DNA from: Tannerellaceae bacterium
GTDB taxonomy: Bacteria; Bacteroidota; Bacteroidia; Bacteroidales; Tannerellaceae
Direction of reading: 5' to 3'
DNA length: 40,119 bases
Assembly: GCA_021201565.1 (NCBI GenBank)
Contig: JAJQES010000108.1
Coordinates: 1 to 40,119, forward strand
Shown here: positions 8,988 through 17,576 of the stretch, in pieces
Numbering within the stretch: position 1 is the stretch's first letter
Layout: each line of letters starts with the position of its first letter
Notes under the pieces: generated by a model
Told to the model about the DNA's origin: nothing
Databases searched by the model: none
The model's input: only the letters and a program-made list of their open reading frames with translations
Made by a program: the position numbers and the translations under genes

Positions 8988-8995
8988 CAAAGGTA
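8988..8995 (-). promoter_or_regulatory. -7 promoter element of the Mur-like/DUF4924/rfbD/prfC operon
   Basis: On the minus strand TACCTTTG fits TAnnTTTG, 17 bp upstream of the ATG at 8971. A CTTTA resembling a -33 element lies about 19 nt further upstream. Transcription would start near 8981, giving a very short leader and ruling out translation from the ATG at 9001. Confidence 0.5.
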
Positions 8996-9126
8996 CAACA
9001 AAATAATGTTTTAGTAAAGCGGCCATCCGGAAATGATATCCTTTACACATCTGTCTGAAAATAGGCATTTAAAGAAAGTTTGTGTTCTTTAACTACTTGA
9101 TTTCATGCTGTCTGGATATGATGACC

Positions 9127-9134
9127 TATTTTTG
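9127..9134 (+). promoter_or_regulatory. -7 promoter element of the M23 peptidase gene
   Basis: TATTTTTG exactly fits TAnnTTTG, 23 bp before the ATG at 9158. No good -33 TTTG is found at 19-21 nt, only TTTC at 9101. It lies in the divergent intergenic region facing the promoter at 8988-8995. Confidence 0.45.
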
Positions 9135-9157
9135 TACTTTAAACAAACCAGACTTAT

Positions 9158-10459
9158 ATGAAATTAAATAGAAAAACGATTTATTCGATCGCGCTTGTTG
9201 TGGTCGTTTGTTCGGGTATGCTGATGACTGCTACCTGCCGGTACACCAGGCAGCTGGTACCGGAAATCGTACATATACAGGAAGAAGATTCAATTATAGG
9301 GACATATCAGTATGGGATTTGTATCGACTCCCTTTATCTGGCGGACCATACGATCCGGAATGGGGAAACCCTTTCCCTCATATTTTCCCGGCTGGGATTT
9401 GACGCCCGGCAGACGGAACAGATCATCCGGGCGGCAGCCGGAATCCTGGATCCGGCGCGGATACGGGCCGGCATGGGATACACGACTTTTCATGCTACAG
9501 ATAGTGTCCGGGAAATCCAATATATTGCTTTTGCGCGTTCCAAAACCAATTATGCCATTCTGGACCTGACAGCCGATACGGTCAACGCCTATGAATATAC
9601 TAAGGAGATTACTCTCAGGCGGCACTATGTCGAAGGCGTCCTCCATTCTTCTTTGTGGAATTCCCTGAGAGCCTCCGGAGCAGACCCGCTACTGGCTTTA
9701 AAACTTTCCGATGTCTTTGCCTGGCAGATTGATTTTTTTGATATCAAAGAGGGAGATGCGTTCCAGGTCTTGTATGATGTTGCTTATATTGATGACACGA
9801 CGGTGGTGAACATTGCCTCGGTTCAGGGAGCGGTCTTTACCCACAGGGGAAAGGAGTTTGTCGCTATTCCGTTTGAGCAGGATAGCATTTCCGAGTACTT
9901 TGATGAAGAGGGAAATAGCCTTCGGAAAGCCTTTCTGAAAGCTCCTCTGGATTATTACCGGATCACATCCCGCTTCAGTAACTCCCGTTTCCATCCTGTC
10001 CTGAAACGCTACCGGGCTCATCATGGAGTTGATTACGCCGCCCCGGTGGGCACACCCGTGAAAACCATCGGTGATGGTACGGTAATTGCCAAAGGGTATG
10101 AGAAAGGGGGAGGAAACTACCTGAAAGTAAAGCACAATGCTGTGTACACAACTACCTATATGCACTTGAGCAAGTTTGAGAAAGGCATTCAGGTAGGTAG
10201 CCGGGTACGCCAGGGAGATGTCATTGCATACGTGGGTTCTACCGGTCTTTCGACAGGGCCTCACCTGGATTTCCGTGTACATAAACATGGAACCCCTATT
10301 GATCCGTTACAGATGGACGCGCCTCCTTCAGAACCGGTTAAACCGGAACTACAGGATAATTTCCTGTTAGCGAAACAGCAGTTTTATGCAGAGTTAGATA
10401 GTTTCCGGGTAGAGCATATCGGACAGCGAACGGAAGCAATTGCAAGCTTACTCAATTGA
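9158..10459 (+). CDS. M23-family metallopeptidase (peptidoglycan endopeptidase-like)
   Basis: 433 residues. An N-terminal membrane anchor or signal segment (about 8-26) precedes an OapA/LysM-like region (DHTIRNGETLSLIFSRLG, residues 63-80) and an intermediate domain. The M23 (LytM/DipM-type) domain covers residues about 265-385. Zinc-site residues are H289 and D292 (HHGVDYAAP), with GPHLDFRV at 368-374. The second His of the usual HxH motif is Asp371, a variant I associate with Bacteroidetes members. It probably cuts peptide cross-links of peptidoglycan in the periplasm, or acts as an amidase activator if inactive. Its end is followed 34 bp later by the YccF gene. Confidence 0.88.
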   Translation: MKLNRKTIYSIALVVVVCSGMLMTATCRYTRQLVPEIVHIQEEDSIIGTYQYGICIDSLYLADHTIRNGETLSLIFSRLGFDARQTEQIIRAAAGILDPARIRAGMGYTTFHATDSVREIQYIAFARSKTNYAILDLTADTVNAYEYTKEITLRRHYVEGVLHSSLWNSLRASGADPLLALKLSDVFAWQIDFFDIKEGDAFQVLYDVAYIDDTTVVNIASVQGAVFTHRGKEFVAIPFEQDSISEYFDEEGNSLRKAFLKAPLDYYRITSRFSNSRFHPVLKRYRAHHGVDYAAPVGTPVKTIGDGTVIAKGYEKGGGNYLKVKHNAVYTTTYMHLSKFEKGIQVGSRVRQGDVIAYVGSTGLSTGPHLDFRVHKHGTPIDPLQMDAPPSEPVKPELQDNFLLAKQQFYAELDSFRVEHIGQRTEAIASLLN

Positions 10460-10493
10460 TAATTTTAGCCAATGTAGAATTAATACTTACGAA

Positions 10494-10862
10494 ATGAAGT
10501 TTATAGGAAATATTATCTGGCTCCTGTGTGGAGGTTTTTTAGTCGCCATGGAATATCTGGTGGGTAGTCTGGTGATGATGGTTACCATCATTGGAATCCC
10601 GTTTGGACTGCAAACGTTAAAACTGGCTATGCTGGCTCTTTGGCCCTTTGGAAGTAAGGTGACAGACAATGGCGGTTCCGGTGGATGTCTTTCGGTTATT
10701 TTTAATATCATCTGGCTCTTTACAGGTGGAATGGCCATCTGTTTGACTCATCTGTTCTTTGGTCTCCTGCTTTGTATTACTATTATCGGAATCCCTTTCG
10801 GACGCCAGCATTTTAAAATGGCCGGTCTGGCTTTGACTCCTTTTGGAAAAAGCATCAGCTGA
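10494..10862 (+). CDS. YccF domain-containing inner-membrane protein
   Basis: 122 residues made of two repeated YccF units. Each has a hydrophobic segment ending in ITIIGIPFG or VTIIGIPFG and a following F/ALTPFGK-type or ALWPFGS motif (residues about 34-60 and 94-120). The repeated IIGIPFG(L/R)Q is diagnostic. It is predicted to be an integral membrane protein with several transmembrane helices; its biological role is unknown in the family. The ATG at 10494 (MKFIGNIIWL) is chosen because the upstream in-frame ATG at 10440 lies inside the peptidase gene and would add a non-hydrophobic, non-conserved extension. Probably co-transcribed with the M23 gene. Confidence 0.9.
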   Translation: MKFIGNIIWLLCGGFLVAMEYLVGSLVMMVTIIGIPFGLQTLKLAMLALWPFGSKVTDNGGSGGCLSVIFNIIWLFTGGMAICLTHLFFGLLLCITIIGIPFGRQHFKMAGLALTPFGKSIS

Positions 10863-10965
10863 TATTTAAATTATCGTCATACTACTAAAAAAGGATTACT
10901 GTTGTTTCGTAATTCGATTTAATATAGTATATTGCGAACAAATCGTAATTAATAAACCTGTTTTT

Positions 10966-12177
10966 ATGACGACCTATGTAAAGTTCTTTCTATTCCCGGC
11001 AGCCCTGGCTGCTTTATTGGCCTGCAACCAGAATACACAGATGAATTACCTGGAGGATGCTCCTGTAGTTGCGGTCCGTACTCTATTGGATGGGGAAGAG
11101 TTGATTGAGATGAATCCTGCCCTGTTGAAAGATACGGTTATTTTTCCCCTGAGTTATTTGACCGAAGAATTAGAAATAATCAAACTGGACGACCGGGACG
11201 AAGCACTTACCAATGCGTACAAGGTATATATGTCGGAGAATTATTTTCTGACACAGGCATCAGGGAATGTTCCTTGTAAATTGTTTGACAAACAAGGGAA
11301 ATATATTACTGATATAGGAGCCATCGGCCAGGGGCCTGGCGAGTATCAATACTTGTATGACGGACAGATAGATGAATTGAATGGATGTATTTACCTGATG
11401 CCCTGGAGTACAGAGTCTATGTTGGTATATGACCTGCAGGGAAATGCATTACCGCCTGTCCCTTTAGCCCATAAAGCCAATAAGTCTGTTTTCGTAGTCA
11501 GAGACGATAACGTAATAATAATGGGTATGCCTCATCCGCAGATGCCGTCTTTTATCTGGATACAGGACCTGCAGGGAAATAAGCTTGATGAGCTCTCTTC
11601 TGGTATTGATTTTCCTTTTGACTTTAGTACAGAAGTACTTTCTTACAGGAATGAAGATAAGATTGATTTAAGTCATTGGACATGGAAGCCCCGGGCAGAC
11701 TCTTTATATCATCTTGATTTTGTAAAGAAAAAACTAATCCCCCGTTTTACTGCTAACTTTAAAGGGGATGCACTGAAACCGCATATATATGCCGAATGGC
11801 CAGGCTATTTCCTGGGGAATACAAGTACAATTGTGACAGTTTCCATGCCAGATGAGAACGGGGATATGCAGCTGAGGCACGAAGGTGATCCGCCAGCCTA
11901 TTACATCGTAGATAAAAAAACACTAAAAGGTGCCTATTTCGGACTTGTGAATGACTTTCTGGGAGGAGAGCGGTTCCAGTATCCTCTCATTTTTCGGGAA
12001 GGATGTTATTTGGCTTGTGTCGATCCCGGAGATTTGGAAGAACAGATTGAAAAAGCACTCATGTCTACTAAATTATCAGACAAGATGCGCCGGAAACTCC
12101 TCCGGATACAGGCGGATATGACAGAGAATGATAATAACTACCTTCTCTATGCTAAACTAAAAGGGGGCGATCAGTGA
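10966..12177 (+). CDS. 6-bladed beta-propeller lipoprotein
   Basis: 403 residues with a lipoprotein signal (FPAALAALLAC, modified Cys at about residue 20). The body has propeller-blade repeats such as KLFDKQGKYITDIGAIGQGPGEY and MLVYDLQGNALPPVPL. The GxGPGEY signature is typical of the Bacteroidetes 6-bladed beta-propeller group (DUF5128/DUF4934/BF3164-like). These proteins are surface or periplasmic lipoproteins of unknown ligand. It lies 103 bp after yccF. The upstream region has only an imperfect -7-like TATATTG at about 10928, so its promoter is uncertain. It is convergent with the M15 peptidase gene, with only 3 bp between stop codons and no obvious terminator. Fold call is good, exact family uncertain. 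Confidence 0.8.
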   Translation: MTTYVKFFLFPAALAALLACNQNTQMNYLEDAPVVAVRTLLDGEELIEMNPALLKDTVIFPLSYLTEELEIIKLDDRDEALTNAYKVYMSENYFLTQASGNVPCKLFDKQGKYITDIGAIGQGPGEYQYLYDGQIDELNGCIYLMPWSTESMLVYDLQGNALPPVPLAHKANKSVFVVRDDNVIIMGMPHPQMPSFIWIQDLQGNKLDELSSGIDFPFDFSTEVLSYRNEDKIDLSHWTWKPRADSLYHLDFVKKKLIPRFTANFKGDALKPHIYAEWPGYFLGNTSTIVTVSMPDENGDMQLRHEGDPPAYYIVDKKTLKGAYFGLVNDFLGGERFQYPLIFREGCYLACVDPGDLEEQIEKALMSTKLSDKMRRKLLRIQADMTENDNNYLLYAKLKGGDQ

Positions 12178-12180
12178 AGG

Positions 12181-12843
12181 TTAGTCTATTAACTTATACC
12201 GGGCCTGTGCTTCTGCTTTGGTACAGGCATTGAAATGCCACCATTCGTAGAGGATGGTGCGGAAGCCGGCTTGAGTCATTACGTCCCGGAGCAGGCGGCG
12301 GTTTTGGAGTTCCTGCTGAGTGATCTTCCCGGAAGCCACCAGTTCCTCCTCTTTATTGATGTGGGCTTCTGTTCCGAAATAATCAAAATCACTGCCCATC
12401 GGTAAAGCGATCCCGTGTTCATCCACAATAGAGACATCCACGGCCATTCCATAGTTGTGGAGACCTCCTCCTTTGGCCGGGTTACTTACATAATTGGTTT
12501 TGTTTGTCCCTTTTACCAGATCCCACATTTTACGCTGTACAGACATCGGACGGGCGGCGTCGTAGACGATGATCGCATATCCGGGATACTGTTCCCGGAG
12601 GTATCGCTGAGCCAGTACCAGTTTATCCGCCGCTTCCTGTTGGAGCCATATTCCCCATATTCCTTCATACACCTTTTCTCCTAAGAAGTTATCCGTCGAG
12701 GCATATTTCAGGTCCATACGGATCGAAGGATCTATTTCCCTTACATTTACTAATCCCTGTGATTGCAGGGAGTTATTCAGTTCTCCGCCCGTTGTTGGGA
12801 AGAAGCTGAACAGAGACAGGATGGACAGGAGGAAAGGATACAT
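12181..12843 (-). CDS. D-alanyl-D-alanine dipeptidase (M15D, VanX/DdpX type)
   Basis: 220-residue zinc dipeptidase with an N-terminal signal-like hydrophobic segment (residues 1-17), suggesting periplasmic location. Conserved residues are visible: R98 (YDAARPMSVQ), zinc ligands H129 and D136 (GLHNYGMAVDVS), catalytic Glu200 and zinc ligand H203 (EWWHF). The M15D family hydrolyses D-Ala-D-Ala, recycling D-alanine from peptidoglycan turnover. In VanX it confers glycopeptide resistance, but no vanHA genes are present, so a turnover role is inferred. It starts 2 bp after the stop of murI, another D-amino-acid enzyme of wall metabolism, so the pair is almost certainly one transcript. Confidence 0.9.
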   Translation of the reverse strand: MYPFLLSILSLFSFFPTTGGELNNSLQSQGLVNVREIDPSIRMDLKYASTDNFLGEKVYEGIWGIWLQQEAADKLVLAQRYLREQYPGYAIIVYDAARPMSVQRKMWDLVKGTNKTNYVSNPAKGGGLHNYGMAVDVSIVDEHGIALPMGSDFDYFGTEAHINKEEELVASGKITQQELQNRRLLRDVMTQAGFRTILYEWWHFNACTKAEAQARYKLID

Positions 12844-12845
12844 AC

Positions 12846-13679
12846 TTATTCAATTGTTATTTTATCAGCTTTAACAGACTGGCTCAGGAAGAGTCCGGCG
12901 GCTTCTGTGAATTTCTTTGCATACTCGGTAGTATGGAATGTACAGCTACCTCCCCGGGTAATCTTTTGTTCCATTTCCGGGTGGCGTTCCAGGTATTCTT
13001 TCAGGCTTTCTGCGATGCGCTGTCCCTGGGAGAATATCCGGACTCTTTCAGGCAAAAACCTGCGGATCTTCTCCAGGAGGAGTGGATAATGGGTACATCC
13101 CAGGATAAGAGTATCAATCAGCGGATCCTGCTCCATGAGATGCCGTAGGTGTTTCTCCACAAAGTAGTCTGCCCCGGGGGAATGGAATTCGTTGTTTTCG
13201 ACCAGGGGCACCCACATCGGGCAGGCTTCGCCGGTGACATGGATATGTGGGAAAAATTTGTTGATCTCAATCGTATAAGAGTGCGAAGCGATGGTTCCGG
13301 CTGTTCCCACTACGCCCACATGTTTCGTCCGGGTTAACCGGTCAATGACCTCTACCGTAGGGCGGATCACTCCCAATACCCTGCGATGCGGGTCCAGGGT
13401 AGACAAATCGCATTGCTGGATACTGCGCAGGGCTTTTGCAGAGGCCGTGTTACACGCCAGGATCACCAGGTGGCATCCCTCTTCAAACAGTCTTACGACC
13501 GCCTGCCGTGTGAACTGGTAGACCACATCAAAGGACCGGGAGCCATAAGGAGCACGCGCATTATCCCCCAGGTAGATATAGTCATACTCCGGCAGTACCT
13601 CCCGGATCTTCTCCAGAATCGTGAGGCCGCCATAGCCTGAGTCAAATATCCCAATGGGACCGGGTGCCTGTGAATACAT
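12846..13679 (-). CDS. murI: Glutamate racemase
   Basis: Interconverts L- and D-glutamate to supply the D-Glu of the peptidoglycan stem peptide. It is a cytoplasmic, cofactor-independent enzyme of 277 residues. The catalytic pair is C76 (ACNTASAKALR) and C195 (LGCTHYPLL), with D13 and S14 in GIFDSGYGGL and H197 as further active-site residues. Length and all motifs match the family. It lies downstream of two ompH/skp genes, separated from them by an intrinsic terminator, and is followed immediately by a D-Ala-D-Ala dipeptidase. Expression may depend on read-through, because no clear promoter is seen in the 76-bp gap. Confidence 0.97.
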   Translation of the reverse strand: MYSQAPGPIGIFDSGYGGLTILEKIREVLPEYDYIYLGDNARAPYGSRSFDVVYQFTRQAVVRLFEEGCHLVILACNTASAKALRSIQQCDLSTLDPHRRVLGVIRPTVEVIDRLTRTKHVGVVGTAGTIASHSYTIEINKFFPHIHVTGEACPMWVPLVENNEFHSPGADYFVEKHLRHLMEQDPLIDTLILGCTHYPLLLEKIRRFLPERVRIFSQGQRIAESLKEYLERHPEMEQKITRGGSCTFHTTEYAKKFTEAAGLFLSQSVKADKITIE

Positions 13680-13702
13680 GGGTGCTGTTTTTATAAAATA
13701 AC

Positions 13703-13738
13703 AAAAGGATGCCTATCGAAGTTGAAAGGCACCCTTTT
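13703..13738 (-). terminator. Intrinsic terminator after the second ompH gene
   Basis: On the minus strand AAAAGGGTGCC (13728-13738) pairs with GGCATCCTTTT (13703-13713), 11 pairs with one G-U, followed by a T-rich tail. The plus-strand side is also followed by ATTTTAT. It would reduce transcription from the ompH genes into murI. Confidence 0.7.
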
Positions 13739-13755
13739 ATTTTATAGGGAGTTGA

Positions 13756-14250
13756 TTATAAACCTAATTTTCTTCTTACCTGTTCAGTAGCGTCGATTGC
13801 ATTATTTCCTACATAGTAGAACATTTGAGTGTCTCCTACATAGGAATATTTGTTTTCTTCCGCTACCTGCTGGATGGCTTTGGACACTTTTTCCTGCATC
13901 GGTTGCAGCAGTTCCTGTTGTTTTTGTTGCAAATCCTGAGTGGCCACGTTTACCACGTTTTCCATGCGCTCCTGCAGGTCCTGGATTTCCTGCATTCTTC
14001 TCAGTCTGATATTCTCAGTCAGCTCATCCTGTTGACGTACAAAATCTTCATATTTCTTTGTATGTTCATCCTGCATGACTTTCAGTTCCTTGTCATACAT
14101 CTCTCTCAGGTCCGCCATTGATTTTTCGAAATTGGCCATTTCCGGTAAAGCACTGAGGAGGCTATTGAAATTCACATGCGCGATCTTCATCTCCTGAGCA
14201 ACAACTCCTAATGGCAACAACACCATCAATAAAATAATAAGTTTCTTCAT
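13756..14250 (-). CDS. OmpH/Skp family periplasmic chaperone (second copy)
   Basis: 164 residues: a cleavable signal peptide (about 1-18, ending VVAQ), then a long charged helical hairpin (residues about 30-125; MADLREMYDKELKVMQDEHTK and LQQKQQELLQPMQEKV) and a short beta C-terminal part. This is the Skp 'tentacle' architecture that holds unfolded outer-membrane proteins in the periplasm on their way to BamA. It is the second of two tandem paralogues downstream of bamA. A possible promoter (14301-14308) lies in the gap before it, so it may have its own transcription start. An intrinsic terminator follows. Confidence 0.9.
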   Translation of the reverse strand: MKKLIILLMVLLPLGVVAQEMKIAHVNFNSLLSALPEMANFEKSMADLREMYDKELKVMQDEHTKKYEDFVRQQDELTENIRLRRMQEIQDLQERMENVVNVATQDLQQKQQELLQPMQEKVSKAIQQVAEENKYSYVGDTQMFYYVGNNAIDATEQVRRKLGL

Positions 14251-14300
14251 CTTCTATGTTCTAATTTGTTATTAATCTTGTTTCTGTATTCTAAAGCGCA

Positions 14301-14308
14301 CAAATTTA
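14301..14308 (-). promoter_or_regulatory. Possible -7 element before the second ompH gene
   Basis: The minus strand reads TAAATTTG, an exact TAnnTTTG match, 51 bp upstream of the ATG at 14250. A TTAG at 14328-14331, 19 nt further upstream, is a weak -33 match lying inside the preceding gene. Confidence 0.35.
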
Positions 14309-14313
14309 AGGAA

Positions 14314-14835
14314 TTATTTTGAATATCCTAATGTTGCCAGTACATCATTGCTGATGTCTATGGAAGGAGATGCAAAAATAATACTCATCGCCGACGCGCG
14401 ATCCACCACCATCTGGTAGCCTTTGGCTTCAGCAATCTGTTTCACTGCATTGTAAATCTGGTCCTGGATAGGACGCAATGCGTTTTCCCTGCGCTTAAAC
14501 AGTTCGCCGTCCGAACCGAAATACTGCCGTCTGACTTCCTGCGCTTCCTGTTCTTTCAACACAATCGCTTCTTCCCGTTGGGATCTGACTTCAGGAGAGA
14601 GGAAGGCCAGTTCGCTTTGGTAAGCCTTGTACATATTCTGGGCTTCGTCCAGCAAGAGTTCCACCTCGTTCTGCCATTGTTCGGACAATTGGGCCAGCTG
14701 CTGGTTTGTAGATTCGTAGGCAGGAATGTTGGTCAATATATATTCCATATCTATCAGTGCATAGTTTTGTGCCTTTCCTGCCATGGAACAAAACAATATC
14801 ACACTCAATAGGGCAATAACTTTCTTCATACTCAT
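14314..14835 (-). CDS. OmpH/Skp family periplasmic chaperone (first copy)
   Basis: 173 residues with a signal peptide ending near GKAQ (about residue 23), followed by the Skp-like helical hairpin (residues about 40-125; LAQLSEQWQNEVELLLDEAQ and AIVLKEQEAQEVRRQYF) and a beta end (QMVVDRASAMSIIFASPSID). It likely escorts outer-membrane proteins to the BAM complex encoded just upstream. Two starts are possible, 14835 (MSMKK) and 14829 (MKKVIALLS); I keep the first. It has a strong Bacteroidetes promoter immediately upstream, so it can be expressed independently of bamA. The two ompH proteins share architecture but are clearly diverged in sequence. Confidence 0.9.
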   Translation of the reverse strand: MSMKKVIALLSVILFCSMAGKAQNYALIDMEYILTNIPAYESTNQQLAQLSEQWQNEVELLLDEAQNMYKAYQSELAFLSPEVRSQREEAIVLKEQEAQEVRRQYFGSDGELFKRRENALRPIQDQIYNAVKQIAEAKGYQMVVDRASAMSIIFASPSIDISNDVLATLGYSK

Positions 14836-14862
14836 TCAAATTTTAGTTCCTTCTTATGACTA

Positions 14863-14893
14863 CAAATATAGCAGAGGGTTTAGAATAAACAAC
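14863..14893 (-). promoter_or_regulatory. Promoter of the ompH genes
   Basis: On the minus strand GTTG (14890-14893), a 19-nt spacer, then TATATTTG (14863-14870) match the Bacteroidetes -33/-7 consensus with one mismatch. The -7 ends 27 bp before the ATG at 14835. It lies between bamA and the ompH pair. Confidence 0.55.
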
Positions 14894-14907
14894 CTAAATA
14901 AAGTTAA

Positions 14908-17562
14908 TTAAAATTCCTGTCCCAGAATGAAGTGCAGGTTGCTGCCGCCACGTTGCTTAGAGCCACCGTCCACACGGTCAAATCCGTATGCCCAGTCGAT
15001 ACCCATCAGCCCGATCATCGGCAGGAAGATACGGACACCGACACCGGCCGAACGTTTCAGACCAAACGGATTAAAGCTTTTCAGCTCTGACCAGGAGTTA
15101 CCCGCTTCGACAAAAGCAACCCCGTAGATCGTGGAAGAGGGTTCCAGCAGGAACGGATAGCGTAACTCCATGCCTAAGCGTGAATAGGCGTATCCGTACC
15201 GTCCGTCATTCCCGATAATCGATCCGTTTTCGTAACCGCGCAGGGCGATTGTTTCGGTTGCATACGTATAAGAGTATCCGCTCATACCATCACCCCCCAT
15301 GTAGAAGGTTTCAAAAGGCGATTTCTTATGCTTGTTATAAGAACCGAGGAATCCGTACTCTACGCGGGTCATTAACACAGGCGTGCGTTTAACGGCGATA
15401 GAGGTGAGCGGAGAGAATATCTTGGCTTTGAATTTCCATTTGTGGTACTCAATCCATTTGTATTTTTCTTCTCCCATCGTTGAATAATCTTTGTTGTCAA
15501 ACAGGGAGTAAGGAGGAGTCGCGGCTACCGAGAAGGCAAACTGGGATCCGCGGCGGGTGTATAAGGGATTGTCAATCGAACTACGTTGCAGCAACAGTTC
15601 AAGGTTGATATTGTGGCTGGTACCGTTCTGAATCAGGAAGTAACGCCAGTCTTTCATGATGTACACCTGGTAGTTCAGGGAGGCCATAAACTGGAAGTAG
15701 TCATCCGGCCAGTTCAGACGTTTACCATATCCCACGGTAGCACCCACCATCTGGATAGATTTATCCGGGTCATACGCCAGGTCATAATTCCCATAGTTAT
15801 AATAGTTGTTTCCGTATCCTCCGTATCCGTAGTAGTTCGGATAATACATCGAACTATACATGTTACTGTACATATTGCTATAATACCGGTCGCTGATGTC
15901 TGTCTGTTTGGAGTAATATGCACTTACAGAGAGAGTATTCGGCCGTTTCCCCCCAAACCACGGATCCAGGAAAGAAATACTATAGGCCTGATAGTAGCGT
16001 CCGTTGGTCTGGGCACTTACTGTTAATGTCTGTCCTTCACCCTGCGGCAGGATGCCTTTATAGGTTTTCGGATTCAGGAAGTTCTTCATCGAGAAGTTGG
16101 TGAATTTGAAACTCAGCCGTCCGATCACCCCGGTCTGTCCCCATCCGGCGGAGAACTCTACCTGGTCATTGGCTTTGGACACCAGGTTGTATTCAATATC
16201 TACCGTACCGCTTTCAATATCAGGGATTGGATTGGGTTGCATATTTTCCGGGTCAAAGTGCCCCATCTGGGCCAGCTCACGGATAGAACGCACCAGCTCT
16301 TCACGACTGAATAACATACCCGGTTTGGTACGTAACTCCCGGCGGACGATGTCTTCATATAACCGGTCGTTACCATTGATGATGACCCGGTTGATCGTTG
16401 CCTGAGGACCTTCCATGATACGGATTTCCAGAGAAATTGAATCGTTAGCCACATCTACTTCTACCGGGTCTGCGTTGAAGAACAGGTAACCATTGTTGTA
16501 ATAAAGGTTGGATACCGCATCATCATCCATAGAGAGACGGTTGTTCAGCTTTTTCTGGTTATAGACCTCCCCCGGTTTCATATTCAGGAGGTACTCTAAC
16601 TGGTCTGTCCCATACTTTGTATTCCCTACGAACTGGATATCTTTCAGGTAATATTGCTGTCCTTCATCAATAGTCAGGTAGATGTCTACTGTCTTTTCGT
16701 TATGGTTGATCACACTGTCAGCAATCAGGACCGCATCCCGGTAACCATACTCATTATATTTTTCAATGATATTGTTTTTATCATTTTCATACTCTTCAGT
16801 CGTGAATTTCTTCGTGCTGAACATTTCACGGATACTGGCTTTGAACCGTTTCTGAAGAGAAAATTTCTCATTGGTTTTCTTCATGGCTTTTCTCAGGTCA
16901 TTATCCGAGAGCGCCTGGTTTCCGATGAAAGTGATCTGGTTGATCTTGGTTTTTTCGTTTTTATCAATGTTAATGTCCACGATCACTTCTCCGTCCAGGG
17001 CGGGATCTTCCCGTTGAACGATATTTACATCGACATTTTTAAACCCTTTTCCGTCAAAGTATTTTTCGATCATTGTTTTCGCCCGGTCCATCAGGTTGGG
17101 TGTGATCTGGAACCCTTTGCGTAATCCCAGACGCGCGTCCAGGTCTTCCCGTTCGCCTTTTTTGATCCCATGATAGTTCACATCTGCGATACGGGGACGT
17201 TGTCTTAACTGGATTTCCAGCCATATTTGGTCATCTTCTACTTTTGTGGCCAGGATTTTTACATCGGAGAAGAGGCCATGACGCCAGAAGCGTTTCACAG
17301 CTGCTGTTACTTCATCGCCCGGAACCGTGATCACGTCTCCCACGGATAAACCGGAGAAACCTATCAGCACAAAATCATCATAATTCTTTATTCCTGTCAC
17401 CTGGATATCTGCGATCGTATATTTTTTTGGAGTCAGGGAATAAGAAATCGTCGGTATTTCTACCGGCGTTGTTATCTCAACATGTGTAGTATCAGCTTCC
17501 TGGGCAAATATACCCGTTGAAAAACCAAAAATAATAAAGAACAGCACTATTTTTTTGCACAT
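14908..17562 (-). CDS. bamA: Outer membrane protein assembly factor BamA
   Basis: 884 residues. A signal peptide ends near IFAQ (about residue 21). Five POTRA-type domains fill about 45-460 (PKKYTIADIQVTG at the start; later VRRELRTKPGMLFSREELVRS). A C-terminal 16-strand Omp85 barrel ends in a terminal Phe (LHFILGQEF), the outer-membrane targeting signature. It inserts beta-barrel proteins into the outer membrane. Residues about 560-597 form a Tyr/Asn/Gly-rich stretch (YYSNMYSNMYSSMYYPNYY and onward) that would be an extracellular loop. It lies 14 bp after uppS and upstream of two Skp-like chaperones, a functional OMP biogenesis cluster. Confidence 0.96.
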   Translation of the reverse strand: MCKKIVLFFIIFGFSTGIFAQEADTTHVEITTPVEIPTISYSLTPKKYTIADIQVTGIKNYDDFVLIGFSGLSVGDVITVPGDEVTAAVKRFWRHGLFSDVKILATKVEDDQIWLEIQLRQRPRIADVNYHGIKKGEREDLDARLGLRKGFQITPNLMDRAKTMIEKYFDGKGFKNVDVNIVQREDPALDGEVIVDINIDKNEKTKINQITFIGNQALSDNDLRKAMKKTNEKFSLQKRFKASIREMFSTKKFTTEEYENDKNNIIEKYNEYGYRDAVLIADSVINHNEKTVDIYLTIDEGQQYYLKDIQFVGNTKYGTDQLEYLLNMKPGEVYNQKKLNNRLSMDDDAVSNLYYNNGYLFFNADPVEVDVANDSISLEIRIMEGPQATINRVIINGNDRLYEDIVRRELRTKPGMLFSREELVRSIRELAQMGHFDPENMQPNPIPDIESGTVDIEYNLVSKANDQVEFSAGWGQTGVIGRLSFKFTNFSMKNFLNPKTYKGILPQGEGQTLTVSAQTNGRYYQAYSISFLDPWFGGKRPNTLSVSAYYSKQTDISDRYYSNMYSNMYSSMYYPNYYGYGGYGNNYYNYGNYDLAYDPDKSIQMVGATVGYGKRLNWPDDYFQFMASLNYQVYIMKDWRYFLIQNGTSHNINLELLLQRSSIDNPLYTRRGSQFAFSVAATPPYSLFDNKDYSTMGEEKYKWIEYHKWKFKAKIFSPLTSIAVKRTPVLMTRVEYGFLGSYNKHKKSPFETFYMGGDGMSGYSYTYATETIALRGYENGSIIGNDGRYGYAYSRLGMELRYPFLLEPSSTIYGVAFVEAGNSWSELKSFNPFGLKRSAGVGVRIFLPMIGLMGIDWAYGFDRVDGGSKQRGGSNLHFILGQEF

Positions 17563-17576
17563 AAAACTGCGAATAT

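Noticed and set aside
9698-10288. 196-residue minus-strand open frame
   Set aside because: Lies fully inside the M23 peptidase gene, whose motifs are unambiguous; the antisense product resembles nothing.
12181-12843. Vancomycin-resistance VanX
   Set aside because: Motifs are those of the VanX/DdpX family, but no vanH, vanA/B or vanRS genes are nearby and the protein has a signal-like N-terminus; a peptidoglycan turnover role fits better.
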